A stretch of DNA of 64,000 bases from Phoenix dactylifera (lineage: Eukaryota > Streptophyta > Magnoliopsida > Arecales > Arecaceae): NCBI RefSeq assembly GCF_009389715.1, contig NC_052407.1, positions 1,124,501-1,188,500 of the forward strand, read 5' to 3'. Positions within the stretch are counted from its first letter, which is position 1; each line of letters begins with the position of its first letter. The translations under genes were made by a program, and so were the position numbers. Below are positions 40,300 through 58,374 of this stretch, one piece after another. Below the pieces are notes generated by a model. It saw only the letters and a list, made by a program, of their open reading frames with translations, had not been told where the DNA came from and ran no database searches.

Positions 40300-40436
40300 T
40301 GGGATCGAGGTCTGCCTGGCTCTTGGTGGGGCCGAGGTCTGCCAGACCTTTGGCTGAGATCGGCCTGGCTTTGAGGTCTGCTCAGCCGGAATTGGGTGAC
40401 TTCATGCCGGAGTAGGACGATCCATTTTGCCTCCCA

Positions 40437-42009
40437 TTAGGTATCATGAATCTTGGTTCATTGTGCAATACTCAGCAAAATATGAAAAAATAAGACATGA
40501 TCATGTTGAACTGCAAAATACTTGTAAGTGAAACTATAGGCCTTCTTCCATCCTCATTTCATCTATTAATTCAAATGTACAAATTGGTAACAATCATAGT
40601 TTGTCGTACGGTCATACTCCCTTCTTAAACATTATTATGGCAAGTCAACCTCTACACAATCTTTCTTTATTAATAATTACCACATCCATATTCCTAGGAA
40701 CTTGCCCATTTCTCTTGAAGTCTTCTATTCAGGGAAAACAAAAGGCTACAGATATATCAACAACTTGATATCGCTCATTCGCTTCTTCAATTTTAGCCTT
40801 TAAACGTTGATTTATCATTATTATTATCATCCCATTCTCATTATGCCTTGCCCACATATATAAGCCAGCAGTTGTCATCAAGGTCTGCTCAACCATGCCA
40901 AATCAGCTGGTTGGAGATGTACTAAACTGGACTGGCTAATTATTAGCATGGTTTCGTCAATTGATTCAAAACAGAAGCCCTGCCACACCTAAGAAGGGAG
41001 AGCAAAAAGGAGACAGAGGAACATAGAGAGGGAGGGAGGGAGGGAAGGGGATAGACCATTTGCTGATTTTGAAACCGGCAAAAATAAATAGGAATCCCAT
41101 GTTTCGAAATGAAATAGGGGATCCCTTATTCCGATGAGGACTTTTGAGCCTTCTCTCTCTCTCCCTCTATCTCTCCCTTCCTCCCTCTCTCTTTTCCTCT
41201 CTCCTCCCTCTCCCGCTCTCCCTATGTCGGTAGCTCCGGAACGGCACAGTACAGATCCGTACTGTGCCAAACCAGCCGCCAGCCGATACCCCCTCCAGTA
41301 CCAGTTCGGCGAACCTTGGTCTTCATTATTCTTCTTCTATTTTTCTCCTAACAGAGAAAGAAAATTCTCAATTTATGCAAAAACTTCATCATCCACAGCT
41401 TTTCCATTATGTGCAAGGAACCTAATGTATATAACTGCAACTGGGCAAACTCAGTCCTCCTTTTATAAGAGAATGTACACAAGATATAATAATTGGGTTC
41501 TCCTTATGACAAAAATGTTAGTTCCACCAACTATCTCAAAGGAAATCTTTCAAATAATGCCCACTAGCATGATAAGAACATGTAGTAAAATTCGGTCATG
41601 TTGAACATCATCTCCCAAACAATGACAGGGGCAGCATCTACTGCAAAATTTCAATAATAACAAAAAGTACTAAACCTTATGGCTATTGGGTAACATCCAC
41701 AATGTTACTCTTCATTCAGAGATATTTGTCGAGCACATATCTTCCTTTTGTCAATGGCATCAATCAGTTGTCATATATATACAAACATAAAAATGAAGAA
41801 TGCATAAAAGAATGCATAAAACTGAGCTCAATGTATAGTATATGGCCATAACAAGGGGAGAAAAAAGGGAGCAAATATAGGTTTCATCAGTTACAAAATA
41901 AAGAAGCAAAAAATGAATAAAATATCCTATTCCACTCAAGTTTGTGTTAATTTTAACAAGATAATTGCAGCTTAGGAAGCAAAAGAGGAGAACTTGAAAA
42001 AGATTAAAC
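40437..42009. other. Flavoprotein pseudogene intron, right of the nest
   Basis: AT-rich intron with an embedded fragment at about 41134-41318 that ends CGAACCTTG and is rich in GGTACC-like and CTCCCT motifs. It resembles the right end of the CAAGG MITE family; its left end was not located. The purine-rich tract at 41023-41052 and the pyrimidine-rich tract at 41150-41225 could pair as an inverted repeat. Confidence 0.45.
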
Positions 42010-45000
42010 CGAAAACTGAGCCTTGTGTTGAAAGAGGATACGCTTCAGATCATCTATATGAATATCAGGTGTATAGTCTACAAGAAGCATTCCTGTGTAC
42101 ACATCCACAAAGACACTGACATTAGAAGAATATGTTGAAATAATAAAATGGAGACTACATACGCCAGTATGTAACAATTATGCTTCAGTGACTTCATTAA
42201 CCTGTACATTCAATTCTAAAAGAGGAGGGGGGGGGGACCATATGATGTTCCGTCAATGGGCACATTTATGCATATGGATTGAAATTTTGAAATCCAAACT
42301 AATCTACTCTCAATTAGGTAAGGGATTTTTGAAATTAGAATCAGAATTTGAAGATTTTGGCACACCTTAACAACTTACAATGCCAAAGTTTACTTCATGA
42401 TTATGAGAAAAGAAAAATTAATTAGAGAAACCACTAGATAAAACACAATAAAATCTAGTAGTTAGCATGAAGATTAAAATGGAAAAACGGGAAAGTGGAA
42501 CATATGCTTACAACCCCAGATAAATTAGTAGGACTCATGAGCATTAAAACATATCAGGAAATTGTCAAGGATGAGGAGTGATTTAATCTGTTCTGAAAGA
42601 CTAGCTTTCATGCTGTCTGCATGCCATATCTCTTCTAACTTCTAAGCAATTAAAAGTCAATTTTTTTTAACAAGAAACTACACAGATGAAACATAAATTA
42701 GAGTCAGTTGCAGATATAACTTCATTAGGTGTAATCTTGATATGTAGTAATTATTTAAGCCCAAATTTACAACAACAAATCCTCACTGCAAAATTGGAGA
42801 ACTTGTTGCTCGGATTTGACTCACCCTCTACTATATTTTTGACCTGGAAAAGTCAATTTGGTGACTCGGATGAGTGATGTATCTCATATATGCACACATA
42901 CATATATACATAATTGTATATGTACATGCTCATATAAATTATTAAAAATTTTGAGTGATCCAAATATCAACAATTACTTTAAATTCCATATGCTTGAATC
43001 TTTTAAGAATAATGAAAAATATATAGATGCCATAGACTTAATAGAGGCAGCTATATACAAAACCGAATGGGAGAAAAACATTACCAAGTGGTCAGTCAAC
43101 ATTCCAAGTTATCACAATCAATCATGTCAAAGCCATTTCGTTTAAAAAATATGCAAACTCTAGATTAACACATAAAAGAGAAACACCAAAGTTTTCAAAA
43201 TTTTCTTTCTTATTACTCATGATTAACTAGTCTTTTACACAGAAAAAGATCACAACCATCTCTAGTCATTGTTCGTGGAGTGATAGAGTTCTACTTCCAT
43301 ATCACTTTCATGATCCTCAACTCACACACACTCAGTGGCAACTCGGTCTAATTCAGCGACAACTTCGTCTAACCTGATGATGACTCGGTCTAACTCAGAC
43401 TCAGTGTCAACTCGTCCTAACTTGATTGAGTTAAGGGCTGGAATAAAATAAAAAACTAAAAACATGACTTGGCCGATCTTTTTTGACTTGCCAATTCAAG
43501 CAAGTCATGAAAGACTCAGCAAGACTCCACCAGGACTTGCTCACTTTCTGAGTCATCTTGACTTTTGATGGTAGCCTTAGATTTTGACTTGGCTTAGCCA
43601 AGTCACAAGTTGACTCACAGAGATTTCCAACCTTGCCTCACTGCACTCATAGTCTAAAATTATCGAACTTGTCCTGATCTTCAAACTCAAGTCTATTAAT
43701 CATCCCCTTAACCAAAGCTCTATCTGGGTAATTGGAAAGGAACAGTTTGTGTGCTGCCCAAGCAGATTACCAAAGAATCACAGGCCCACTAAGACCCCAA
43801 CGAGTTACTAACATGGGGCCAACCTAGAAGACACATATTATATTAGAAAATGTTTCAACCTCATGATAACCCAAATAGAAAAAATGCATGCCTGGGTAAA
43901 TTCAGGTATACTTGTGTGGAATTTTTCTAATTTTAACTTTGCTTTAACTCTTGGAAATGTAACCTGCTCATCATCAAAAGAAGTAAATTAGAACGAATTT
44001 TCAACTAAATCAGCAGAAAGCTATATTTTCTGTGAAAAGGTTTCTCAATTATTAACACAAATCAGGGAAGAAATATAGAGTAGTATTTTTATAAATAAAG
44101 CCACACTAAATAGTAAAAGTTCTGCATGTCAACCATCATTGATGATGTTACCCAAGTCCGCACTGCTGGAATATGATCATCTTTTAATTGACTAGAAGAA
44201 TCGCAGGATACTAAGCAAGAAATCATCATCATCATCCACAACAATGTTTTCTCTAGTAAAAAGTCCCCAAAATGGCTGGCTGTTTTGATGTGCTAATTAA
44301 TTATTTAGCTTATACAGGATACTGGAGTTTGTCATATGATGTTTTCTCTCTAAGCAGCCAATATTCTCATGAGCATAAGAAGCATGCAATACATCATTTA
44401 TAAACATGCCGCATGGTTCCAGATATTTTAAACAGAATAAAGCTCACTGGTAGAACATATCTGCCCCGCCCCCTACCTAGCAAGTAAAGGCCATCAAGAA
44501 ATCCAAGTCATACTACCGTCCAATATGGTGCATAGTCAAAAACATATCCATCCATATCAGTTCTACCATCAACATTTTCTGGTATAAATTTCATCTGTGA
44601 TTCTATATGTCTAAGGATATATATCCCCAATGAAACAACATTTACACACTACTATTAAATTGTGGATAAGAGGGAAGCATATTCTCCAAAGCAAATTGAC
44701 CTAGAAAAACTTCTGCAGTTTTGAAATGCTATATGGTTCCCAAGACAGATTTAATTGAACAATGTTATTTGGTTCCCAAGACCCACGATGTCCAATACAT
44801 CAACAATATGCAAAATGCTAATCCAAATTTTTGGCCAAAATGATCAAAGAACAAAAAACCAATTGAGCAACTGTCAAATGGGACAGAAGTACACACAATA
44901 TGTATAATCTACAAAAGTAAAATAAGAATGTTAGATGAAAACATGATCTGAAAGAATTATTAAAAACAGAGATATTTTATCTATTCAAATTGCCCCAGAC

Positions 45001-45618
45001 AAGCTTGCCGGTTGTATATCCTCAATTTTGAATGTGAATAAGCTGGGCACTGGATCTACAATGGAATGACCACACTGGACAGCAATTGTGTAACCCTATA
45101 AACATATTACAGTCAGTTAGATGGGAAGATGTGAGGTCAAACCCGATAAGAGAGTGTTTAGAAAAAAGCAAAAACAATTATTCACCTGCCTGCTGCACCC
45201 ATTATCAACTAATATGTAATCAACCTTAATATATTCAACAAAATCAGCTGTATGTTTCTCAACCTTCAAAAGGAACTTCCCATTATCAACAATAGATGCG
45301 CCTGAAACCACTTTTCCTGTCTGCAGTGAAACTTAAAAACAAAATTTTTGTTCAGTAAATCTGGCCAAGATAAAACTTGTACATACAAAGTTCAAGACAT
45401 AGCAGTGAAGTACAGATAGCTTAAAGCATTAATATGTGAACACAACACAGATTTAATTCCTGATACAAATGATATTGAAGGAGAAAGCTTCAGTAAAAAT
45501 GTTGACAGCATTTGTATAATAAGACATGCAATGGCTTCATAAATCTTCAGTGCCTTACTGTTGAGTCAACAAAATGCCCATTTGTCACATTGCATCGACC
45601 TCCACCAGAAATTTTAAC
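42010..45618 (-). pseudogene. Flavoprotein pseudogene copy 2, N-terminal and middle exons
   Basis: Exons on the minus strand: 45618-45559 (KISGGGRCNVTNG), 45320-45186 (TGKVVSGASIVDNGKFLLKV), 45095-44994 (GHSIVDPVPSLFTFKIED), 43963-43892 (VTFPRVKAKLKLE), 43823 to about 43735 (VGPMLVTRWGLSGPVILW, then an in-frame TAA at 43767-43769) and 42092-42010 (MLLVDYTPDIHIDDLKRIL). The exon expected between the first two was not found in the 237 bp available. Exons A and B and the promoter are absent because of the deletion junction at 46244-46250. Two exons end at GC instead of GT (44993-44992 and 43891-43890). The C-terminal exons continue at 13757. A non-functional copy. Confidence 0.83.
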
Positions 45619-46243
45619 CTAACAATAGCAGTAGAAAAAAAAAGGAATTAAATAATGGTAATAAAAAATGGTTTAAAGCATTCCATTCAAAGAAATTTTT
45701 AGCCAAGCAAAAAAAAAATCAAAAAGGCTGTATACCAGTTCTGGATCAATTTGGATGAAATTTTTAAACATAATGAAATAGGTTGGGTACATCAAAAAGG
45801 GTGAGCACCTCGTGTTATTTCTTTAACATGAAACCTCCTATAAGTATATTTTTCCCAGCTTCAAACACGAGCTAAGGTGCCAATAAAAAGCAACCTTAAT
45901 CTAATAAGTATGCCCAAACTTTTTCTTTAATTATGTTGGAACTATTGCACGGCAATATTTTAGCTCATAAACAAGTTGATTAGCTGATGATGTTAGATAT
46001 ATTAAGTAGTAGGACGAGAACTTACAAATAAGTCAATGGAAAGAATTTTGCATCCTGACTGCAGATTAAAATGATGTGCCATATCTCGAAACATTTACCA
46101 CATAGTTATAAATGTCCGAAACTTTGATTTTTCCTAAAAAAAACATGTTAATTTTATGGAAAGAAGAGAACCATGCATTGAATGAGATGGAAAGAATGCC
46201 CTAACTAATATATTTAAGCATCGACTAATAAATTTACCACTAC

Positions 46244-46250
46244 AATTTAA
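46244..46250. other. Deletion junction with 7-bp microhomology
   Basis: AATTTAA at this junction equals both ends of the missing segment in the first copy (1751-1757 and 4615-4621). The event removed about 2.86 kb, including flavoprotein exons A and B and the promoter. Confidence 0.85.
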
Positions 46251-46360
46251 GTGAGCACTTTATTCCAAAAGAAATCAAAGATGGGATTCGACTTGCCTGA
46301 CTTATCCAAAGCCGGTTAGGCATCTAGTGGCGAGGGATTGATCATATCAAGAGTCTTGTG

Positions 46361-46598
46361 CAAGGTCTGCCGAACCGGTCCGCACCGGCCAGTACGGACC
46401 GGTCCGACCTAGGATCGATACTGGATCGGCGTGGAATCCGGTACCGGTAGCTTATTGTTGGAGAACCGGTACGGGACCAGTACGGAACAGACGTGGATCA
46501 GCGTTGGATAGCGTGGAATTCGGAACCGGTCTGGGACCGGTACCGTACCAGTCCAGCCGCCACCGGTACGCCGACCGGTACCAGTACAGTGGACCTTG
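46361..46598. mobile_element. hAT-like MITE with CAAGGTC ends, 238 bp
   Basis: Begins CAAGGTCTGC and ends GGACCTTG (7-bp inverted ends CAAGGTC). It is flanked by perfect 8-bp copies of GTCTTGTG (46353-46360 and 46599-46606). The paralogous segment keeps a single GTCTTGTG at 4725-4732, the empty site. The interior is rich in ACCGGTACC, as in the element at 9220. Confidence 0.93.
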
Positions 46599-46845
46599 GT
46601 CTTGTGTATCAAATGCTACTAGCTAAACTCAAATCACCAAACCTAAATTCCAATACTCTTCTTCCTTTTTCTTGTTTTGAGAAAACGAATTTAAATACTC
46701 ATTACTTGCATTTGCTAATGCATCACATAAGTTAATTATAAGAAATAGATGGAAGAAGCAGCTGAAATCTGAAGTAAAATTAAGCTATCAGTTAGCTCAT
46801 TATTGAATTTAAAAAAAGGAAACAAATTCCTCAGACATGTGAAGC

Positions 46846-49286
<2,441 letters not shown>

Positions 49287-49539
49287 CTGCACCACTTCAA
49301 TCTTATTTCGTAAACTTCGATCAGTTTGAGCATTATTTTTATTCCAACGTTAGCATGAAGAGACGAGCAAACGAGAGAGAGTAGTACAATAAGCACATAT
49401 AAATACATGTATAATTTGTAAAGAAAAAAACGTCAACTAAAAATTTGAAACAGAAATAACACTTGCCCCGCATTGATGATAATTGCCAGATATTGTTTTA
49501 TAACTCATATTTATCATATAACCTTAGCGATCTTTCTTA

Positions 49540-49567
49540 GGAAAAAAAAAAAAAAAAAAAAAAAAAA
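49540..49567. repeat. Poly-A tract
   Basis: A run of about 28 A, with one GG before the following AAAC. It lies in the region matching SBT-1 intron 2, where the first copy lacks such a run. Confidence 0.8.
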
Positions 49568-50325
49568 GGAAACAACACTTTACCCTTATATATAATAAAT
49601 TGCCAGCTATTAGTTTGTATCTTATTTTTATCATAAAATCCACAACATTATTTTAGTAGCATTTTTGAAAAATGCCATGAATTAATATCTTGTCCAGTAT
49701 AAATATACATTGATATGGAGTTCAATTTGAATCCCAAATAAGGACGCATGAGATCAATTTGGCCGTATGTCTTGATCAGTTATTCAACCAAATTTGTATA
49801 TTAAAAATAAATTAAAATTATCTATTATCTAAATAATATTAAGTATTATTGATGCCCTTTTATTGCAGCATAAATAAAATCATCATTTTTAAACACTTGT
49901 AAAAATATATATATATACTTGCTGGTATTTTCAATATTTTAAGAAAAGTAGTTTGAAAATATTGTAAAAATAAAATCCAGCTATTTTTTGGTACAAGTCG
50001 AAGCTTGGCTGAAACTAAAAGTCTATACAATAGCTACAAGACATAGCTAGTACCCAAATAGAGCTGAACATCAACATGACACTTGGTGATTTGATGAAAA
50101 ATAAAGTTATTCGTTTTTCATTTTTTGTCAAAAAGGAAAGAATTGAATTTTATAAAAATAAATAATTATAAAATATGAAATACCATTGTGTTATTCGAAT
50201 AAATATGTTTCCATAATATGAATAAAATTTTAAAAATTATAATAAAATCTAACTTTAGCAAAGTAGATTATTGTCATTGTGGCTGGGTGGTTCTTAGCCA
50301 ATTAATCCTGCACTTCATAACATTT

Positions 50326-50638
50326 GACCAATGCTACTTTAGAGAAGGCAATTGGGTCCGATCGGACCAAATACAGGTCAGATGGAAAACTAGATAAATC
50401 AAAATCTCCCACTACCTCCTTCCCATCCAACACCTCCTGCGCTCTAAATCCAACCGCTATTCTCATCCCTCTTATCCATTTAACTTGGTTCCAAGCCCCA
50501 CCTGCTCTCTGAATTTTGAGAAATGTCTATGTTTGATGGATTTTTTATAGGAACTCCAATTGTCATTGCAACAATATTTTGAAACAACAACCTGCAATAG
50601 ATGCAAGGCTAATGCCCAAGGACAAGGAATTCTTTTGT

Positions 50639-50669
<31 letters not shown>

Positions 50670-51053
50670 GAAGAAGAAGGATTACTTGTGGGGTGCTTTT
50701 TATGGCAAGAGATGAATTGAGACTTTGTATGCACCCGGAGAGCACCTCGTGGCTGTAGCTACCGAAATTAGAAGTTTCCAAAGAAGCTTCGACATTTTTA
50801 CCAAAAAAAAGGACACACCGAGATGGATGATGCTCACAGACCTGAACTTGTCTTTGTATTCGTGAGGTAGTCAACACGTATATTTATAGTTGAGAATGTA
50901 CAAGAGATTACAACTAGAATGATACAAAGATAGTAAAAAATAATAAATGGATTCTTAGGATCAACCTTAAATTTATACTATTTGAAATTCAAAATTCAGA
51001 ACCCAAAATTCAAAATACAGAATTCAAAATTTAAAATTCAAAATTCAAAATTT
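50326..51053. other. Spacer with degenerate flavoprotein exon A and simple repeats
   Basis: About 50690-50860 (minus strand) resembles exon A of flavoprotein copy 1, sharing CATCCATCTCGG-, GTCTCAATTC- and AAAGCACCCCACAAGTAA-like blocks, with an extra ~25-bp insert. It shows no open start. A (GC)n(GA)n microsatellite lies at about 50640-50668. AATTCAAA-type repeats fill 50985-51055. Confidence 0.5.
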
Positions 51054-51974
51054 TTAAAATCTTGGATCCTTAATATGTGGCTTAATATAGGGCTGAGATG
51101 AAGATACTGCTAATACTCCCCTGCAAGCTAAGATATATAGGTACCACTCAGAGCATGGAACACAACTATCGAAAGCATTGGGAGGTAAGTCCTTTAGTGA
51201 ATATATCAACGAGTTGGTCATTGGAGGAGATAAATTGGACATGAAGCTGACGACGAGCGACTCGCTCGCGAACAAAATGAAAATCAATTCAATATGCTTG
51301 ACCCGAGCATAAAACACGAGATTGGTAGTAAGATATATGGCAGATAAATTATCACACCAAAGTATAAGGACTTGAAAAATTGAGATACCCAATTCATATA
51401 GTAAAGATTGAATCCAAATTAATTCAACAGTAGCGAGCCCTTTGTATTCAGATTCAGTACTTGAACATGCTATAGTGCATTGCTTTTTAGCACTTCAGGA
51501 TATGAAATTATTATGAAAAAAATATTGAAGCCACCTATAGAATGCCCGTCACCAGGATCACCTACCCAATTGGTGTTGGAATAGACATAAAGAGAAGAGG
51601 ATGGGCCTTTGGTTAAATAAATATCATAGTCGATAATATGCATGCTTCAAGTAGCAAGGAATACGCTTGACTGCAAGCCAGTGCATGGAACTAGGCCTAT
51701 TCATAAACTGACATACTTGGTTAGCTGCAAAAGCAACGTCAGGACGTGTAACTAATAAAGTACTGAAGTGCACCCACCCCACTCCAACATTGAGTTGAAT
51801 CAGAAAGTGGCAAACCATCAAAATGAGAAAGTTGGGACTCGGTAGATATAGGTGTCGAGATAGCTTAAAACCATCCATGTTAGTTTTGAGAAGATGAAAA
51901 ATATACTTTGATTGGGTTAGATGAAGTCGAGAAGTAATAATCTTAGCCTCAATGCCCAAAAAGTAGTGAAGAGG
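51054..51974 (-). pseudogene. Ty1/copia reverse transcriptase/RNase H remnant
   Basis: Minus-strand reading includes LGIEAK-type sequence (GIEAKIITSRLHLTQSKYI), then RPDVAFAANQVCQFMNRP and HWLAVKRI, and farther on [15 protein letters not shown] and RVKHIELIF. These are the C-terminal reverse transcriptase and RNase H blocks of Copia elements. Frames are broken throughout. The upstream part of the same domain continues at 53924-54020 after the small LTR element. Confidence 0.8.
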
Positions 51975-52494
51975 TGATGAAGGACCACTGCAGGGAGAAG
52001 AGAGAAGGAAGAGGAAGAAGAAAAGAGGAGGAGAGGAAGAAGAAAAGAGGAGGAGAGAGGAGAAGAAGAGAAGAGGAGGAAGAGGAGAAAACGAGGCTAG
52101 ATTTTATTCAATTTTTCAATGCCCTAATTCATGAGAGGGTGGCCTTTATATAGGTCTTACATTAAGTCAATCAATTGATGACATATCAAACTTGGATCCT
52201 TAATCAATTAACTAAGTCAACTAATTGATTACATACCAAAATCGATCTAATTACTCGATCCAATTATACGATTTAATAGCTAATCCAATTGACTTGACTA
52301 AAACAAAAGCAAATGACCAAATCGACTCAAATGCAGAAAATAAAAATAAAATAGACTTAAATGGATCCAATCTGGGTCTGACTCAAATCGGTGGCTCAAG
52401 ATCATCTTCCAGCCACAATAAAGTCAATCTCTGATGCGAGCGAGTGGCTCTAATGGCGCAATCATCTGGACGAACGGCTCTGATGTCCCCATCA
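51975..52494 (-). repeat. LTR (3' in element sense)
   Basis: A 520-bp LTR with a long GAAGAGGAG purine tract near 51990-52090 and a TATATAGG box at about 52155. Confidence 0.8.
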
Positions 52495-53454
52495 ATTCCT
52501 TCTAGGTAAAAAAACTCGACTCCGTCGAGTGCAGGTCTGGCCCGCTATCATACTGCTCCAGAAGGTTAGGGTCAAGGTGCTGCAACTCTGCTCTAGAAAT
52601 CCACACATCATACTCTAGTCGGTGAAGCTCTGGTGGCGATGGCAGCAGCGAGGCAGTCGCAGAGAAGATGAACAGGTATGCCTTTTTTTCGGCGGCACGT
52701 GCGGTCATGTGCAGAGCCTTTTTTTTTAGCAGCACGTGCGGTCACGTGCGATTTTTTTCAGCAGACACGTGCAGTCACGTGCATTTTTTTTTTTTAGAAC
52801 GGGTTCGGGCTAGCGGGGAGCAGGTCAGCGGGTAGTCCCTTACCCGTTAGGGCTGATCTCCTTCAACCTCCCGACGGTAGCGGGAGGTCGCGCCGATCTT
52901 TACGGCACTGGTTGTGGATCGAGCTCGATGGCCTGCGACGACGGGCGGCGGCCGGTCATGAGCTCCGGCCGGCGACGGCGAGCGGCGGCGAGGGCGGCCA
53001 CGGGTGAAGAGGGTTGGTGACAGCGAAGGTGAGGTCGGACGAGGATGGGGCGGCATCTTGGCCCTTCACGGAGTGGCAGTGGGCTGTGTGGACATCCGAC
53101 CCGGGTGCTGCTAGCGGTGCCTGGTGGCGGCGGTGGGCACGAGTGCAATGACGGGTGGGAAGGATCCGGCGACAGGGGTTTTCCCTTTTTATTCTGGTGA
53201 AAACTGAGAGGGAGAGAGGGACCCCTCTTTCTTGTGAACACCGAGGGAGAGAGAGGAGAGAGGGGAGATCAGGCTTCCCTTCCTCTTTGCAACGCGCGTT
53301 GTACGTTGTGCTTCAGCGCGTTTCGGCGTTCGCGGTGCAATGAATTCAGTGAGGAACTCATGTGGCAGACATGGGTATCGGGGGTGGTTCGTCAATAAAC
53401 CGGATCCCGGAGCTTTGGCAGCACGGGCAAAGCCGGCCTACCCTGATACCAAAC

Positions 53455-53923
53455 TGATGGAGGACCACTACAGGGAGAAGAGAGAAGGAAGAAGAAGAAG
53501 AAAAGAGGAGAGGGGAAAAGAAGAGAAGAGGAGGAAGAGGAGAAAAGGAGGTTAGATTTTATTTAATTCTTTAATGTCCTAATTCATGAGAAGGGTGGCC
53601 TTTATATAAACCTTACATCAAGTCAATCAATTGACTAAGTCAATCGATTGATTACATACCAAAATCGATCCAATCACTCGACCCAATTACACGACTTAAT
53701 AGCTAACCCAATTGACTTGACTAAAACAAAAGCAAATGACCAAATCGACTCAAATGCAGAAAATAAAAATAAAACAGACTCAAAAGGATCCAATCTGGGC
53801 CTGACTCAAATCGGTGGCTCAAGAACATCTTCCAGCCACAATGAAGTCAATCTCTGGTGCGAACACGAGCGAGTGGCTCTGATGGCGCAATCGTCTAAAC
53901 GAACAACTCTAGTTTTTCCATCA
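53455..53923 (-). repeat. LTR (5' in element sense)
   Basis: A 469-bp LTR. It is shorter than its partner mainly because of a shorter purine tract and a missing segment in the TCAATTGATGAC region. Confidence 0.8.
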
Positions 53924-54829
53924 AAAGGGCCACAAATTTAGTTTGTAAAGAAGCAATAAAGTCATTCAATGGAGCGGTAAGAGTGTCAATAAGAATAATA
54001 TCAAGTAAGTTTGGTGCAACTGCCTAGAATGGTTTAAAGGAAATGATGGTCGTCATAACGTTATATCTATCATCAAAGATATTTTAGAGGAGGTTAGCCG
54101 CCGCATTGTTACATTATAAAAGCTGTTCTATAATAGTTATAAACTAATAAAAGCTGTTATTTCCATGTTTACACTATTAATACAGTTAAATTAGTATTTA
54201 TTAAACCAAATATTTATACCAGGTAAAAAATATTTTTTCAAATTAGTATAATTCGGGCAAATAGATCAAAATATAACAGCTGACATAGCAATCAGTGTTC
54301 TTATTCTATTCCAAATTCCTTCCAGTAACCCTTTGGAAGTACGAGTATCAACATAATGATCAATAAAGGTTTTAGAAAAATGATTATTGTAGTTAACATA
54401 CTAAGATCTTGGCAATGAATTTGTTGGTTCTTAATGCAAATTAAAAGATACTTGATGAAAGGGTTGACGTCGTCGTTTACCAATTATACATAATTGGTAT
54501 AAATTTAAATTTATTAAAGAAAAACGTTATGATAATTTTGTACAATTATGGAAGCATATGAATATCCAAACGAACCACCGTATGTGGTCTTTTCTAACAT
54601 GAACTGCACAAAACAGAGCCTTGACTATTAAGATTTTTTTAAAGGCAACTCATGCAATTATGATATGGTCATGTTGAATACTTCACCTGCATTCTTTGAT
54701 AACATATCGTATAATCCATTATAAGAAACAAATGGAAGAAACTGAGACATAAAGATAAAGCTACTCTTCCATCCACATCTGAAAACAAAAGGAAAAACCT
54801 TCGCAGCAGGTTCCTTGGGAATGAGAACA
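53924..54829. other. Copia remnant end and spacer upstream of SBT-2, downstream of SBT-3
   Basis: 53924-54020 (minus) continues the copia reverse transcriptase (LLDIILIDTLTAPLNDF). The rest is AT-rich with no gene seen. The ORF 54658-54852 overlaps the SBT-3 stop region and is not supported. Confidence 0.5.
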
Positions 54830-58309
<3,480 letters not shown>

Positions 58310-58364
58310 GTTTTATGGGTCGCTTACCCTCCAGAATGAGGCGAGCTCCTATGTGTTATGATGA

Positions 58365-58374
58365 TATTATATAA
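58365..58374 (-). promoter_or_regulatory. Possible TATA box of SBT-3
   Basis: Minus-strand TTATATAATA about 60 bp upstream of the start codon. Confidence 0.35.

Larger units (their letters stand above)
14446..40436 (-). mobile_element. Tat-like Ty3/gypsy element hosting a nest of insertions
   Basis: This is the outer element of the nest, read on the minus strand. The high-coordinate LTR starts TGTTGTGG at 36112, is interrupted at 36904-40299, and ends GCCTCCCA at 40436. An identical 45-bp end (one mismatch) survives at 14446-14490. Next to the LTR, the minus-strand sequence TTTGGCGCTAGAGAAG is a common gypsy primer-binding site. Gag starts at 36078, and no pol was found. An antisense, spliced ORF occupies the 3' part. 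The low-coordinate LTR appears truncated to 45 bp. Inserted elements: 15615-28485, 31493-35949 and 36904-40299. Clade assignment rests on the primer-binding site, the gag style and the antisense ORF. Confidence 0.55.
51975..53923 (-). mobile_element. Small non-autonomous LTR retrotransposon
   Basis: LTRs 51975-52494 and 53455-53923 (TGATG...CATCA) are about 500 bp each and flank a 960-bp internal region. The minus-strand sequence next to the LTR at 53454 is GTTTGGTATCAGGG, a tRNA-Met-type primer site, so the element reads leftward. The flanking 5-mers AGAGG and AAAGG differ by one base. The internal region is GC-rich (52.8-53.4 kb) with proline/arginine-rich ORFs and no gag or pol motif. The size is larger than classical TRIMs. 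It splits the copia remnant. Confidence 0.78.

Noticed and set aside
14260..41318. One MITE split into two halves by the nest
   Set aside because: The 8 bp before the left half (ATTAAGAA) and after the right end (GTCTTCAT) do not match, and the interior order does not fit.
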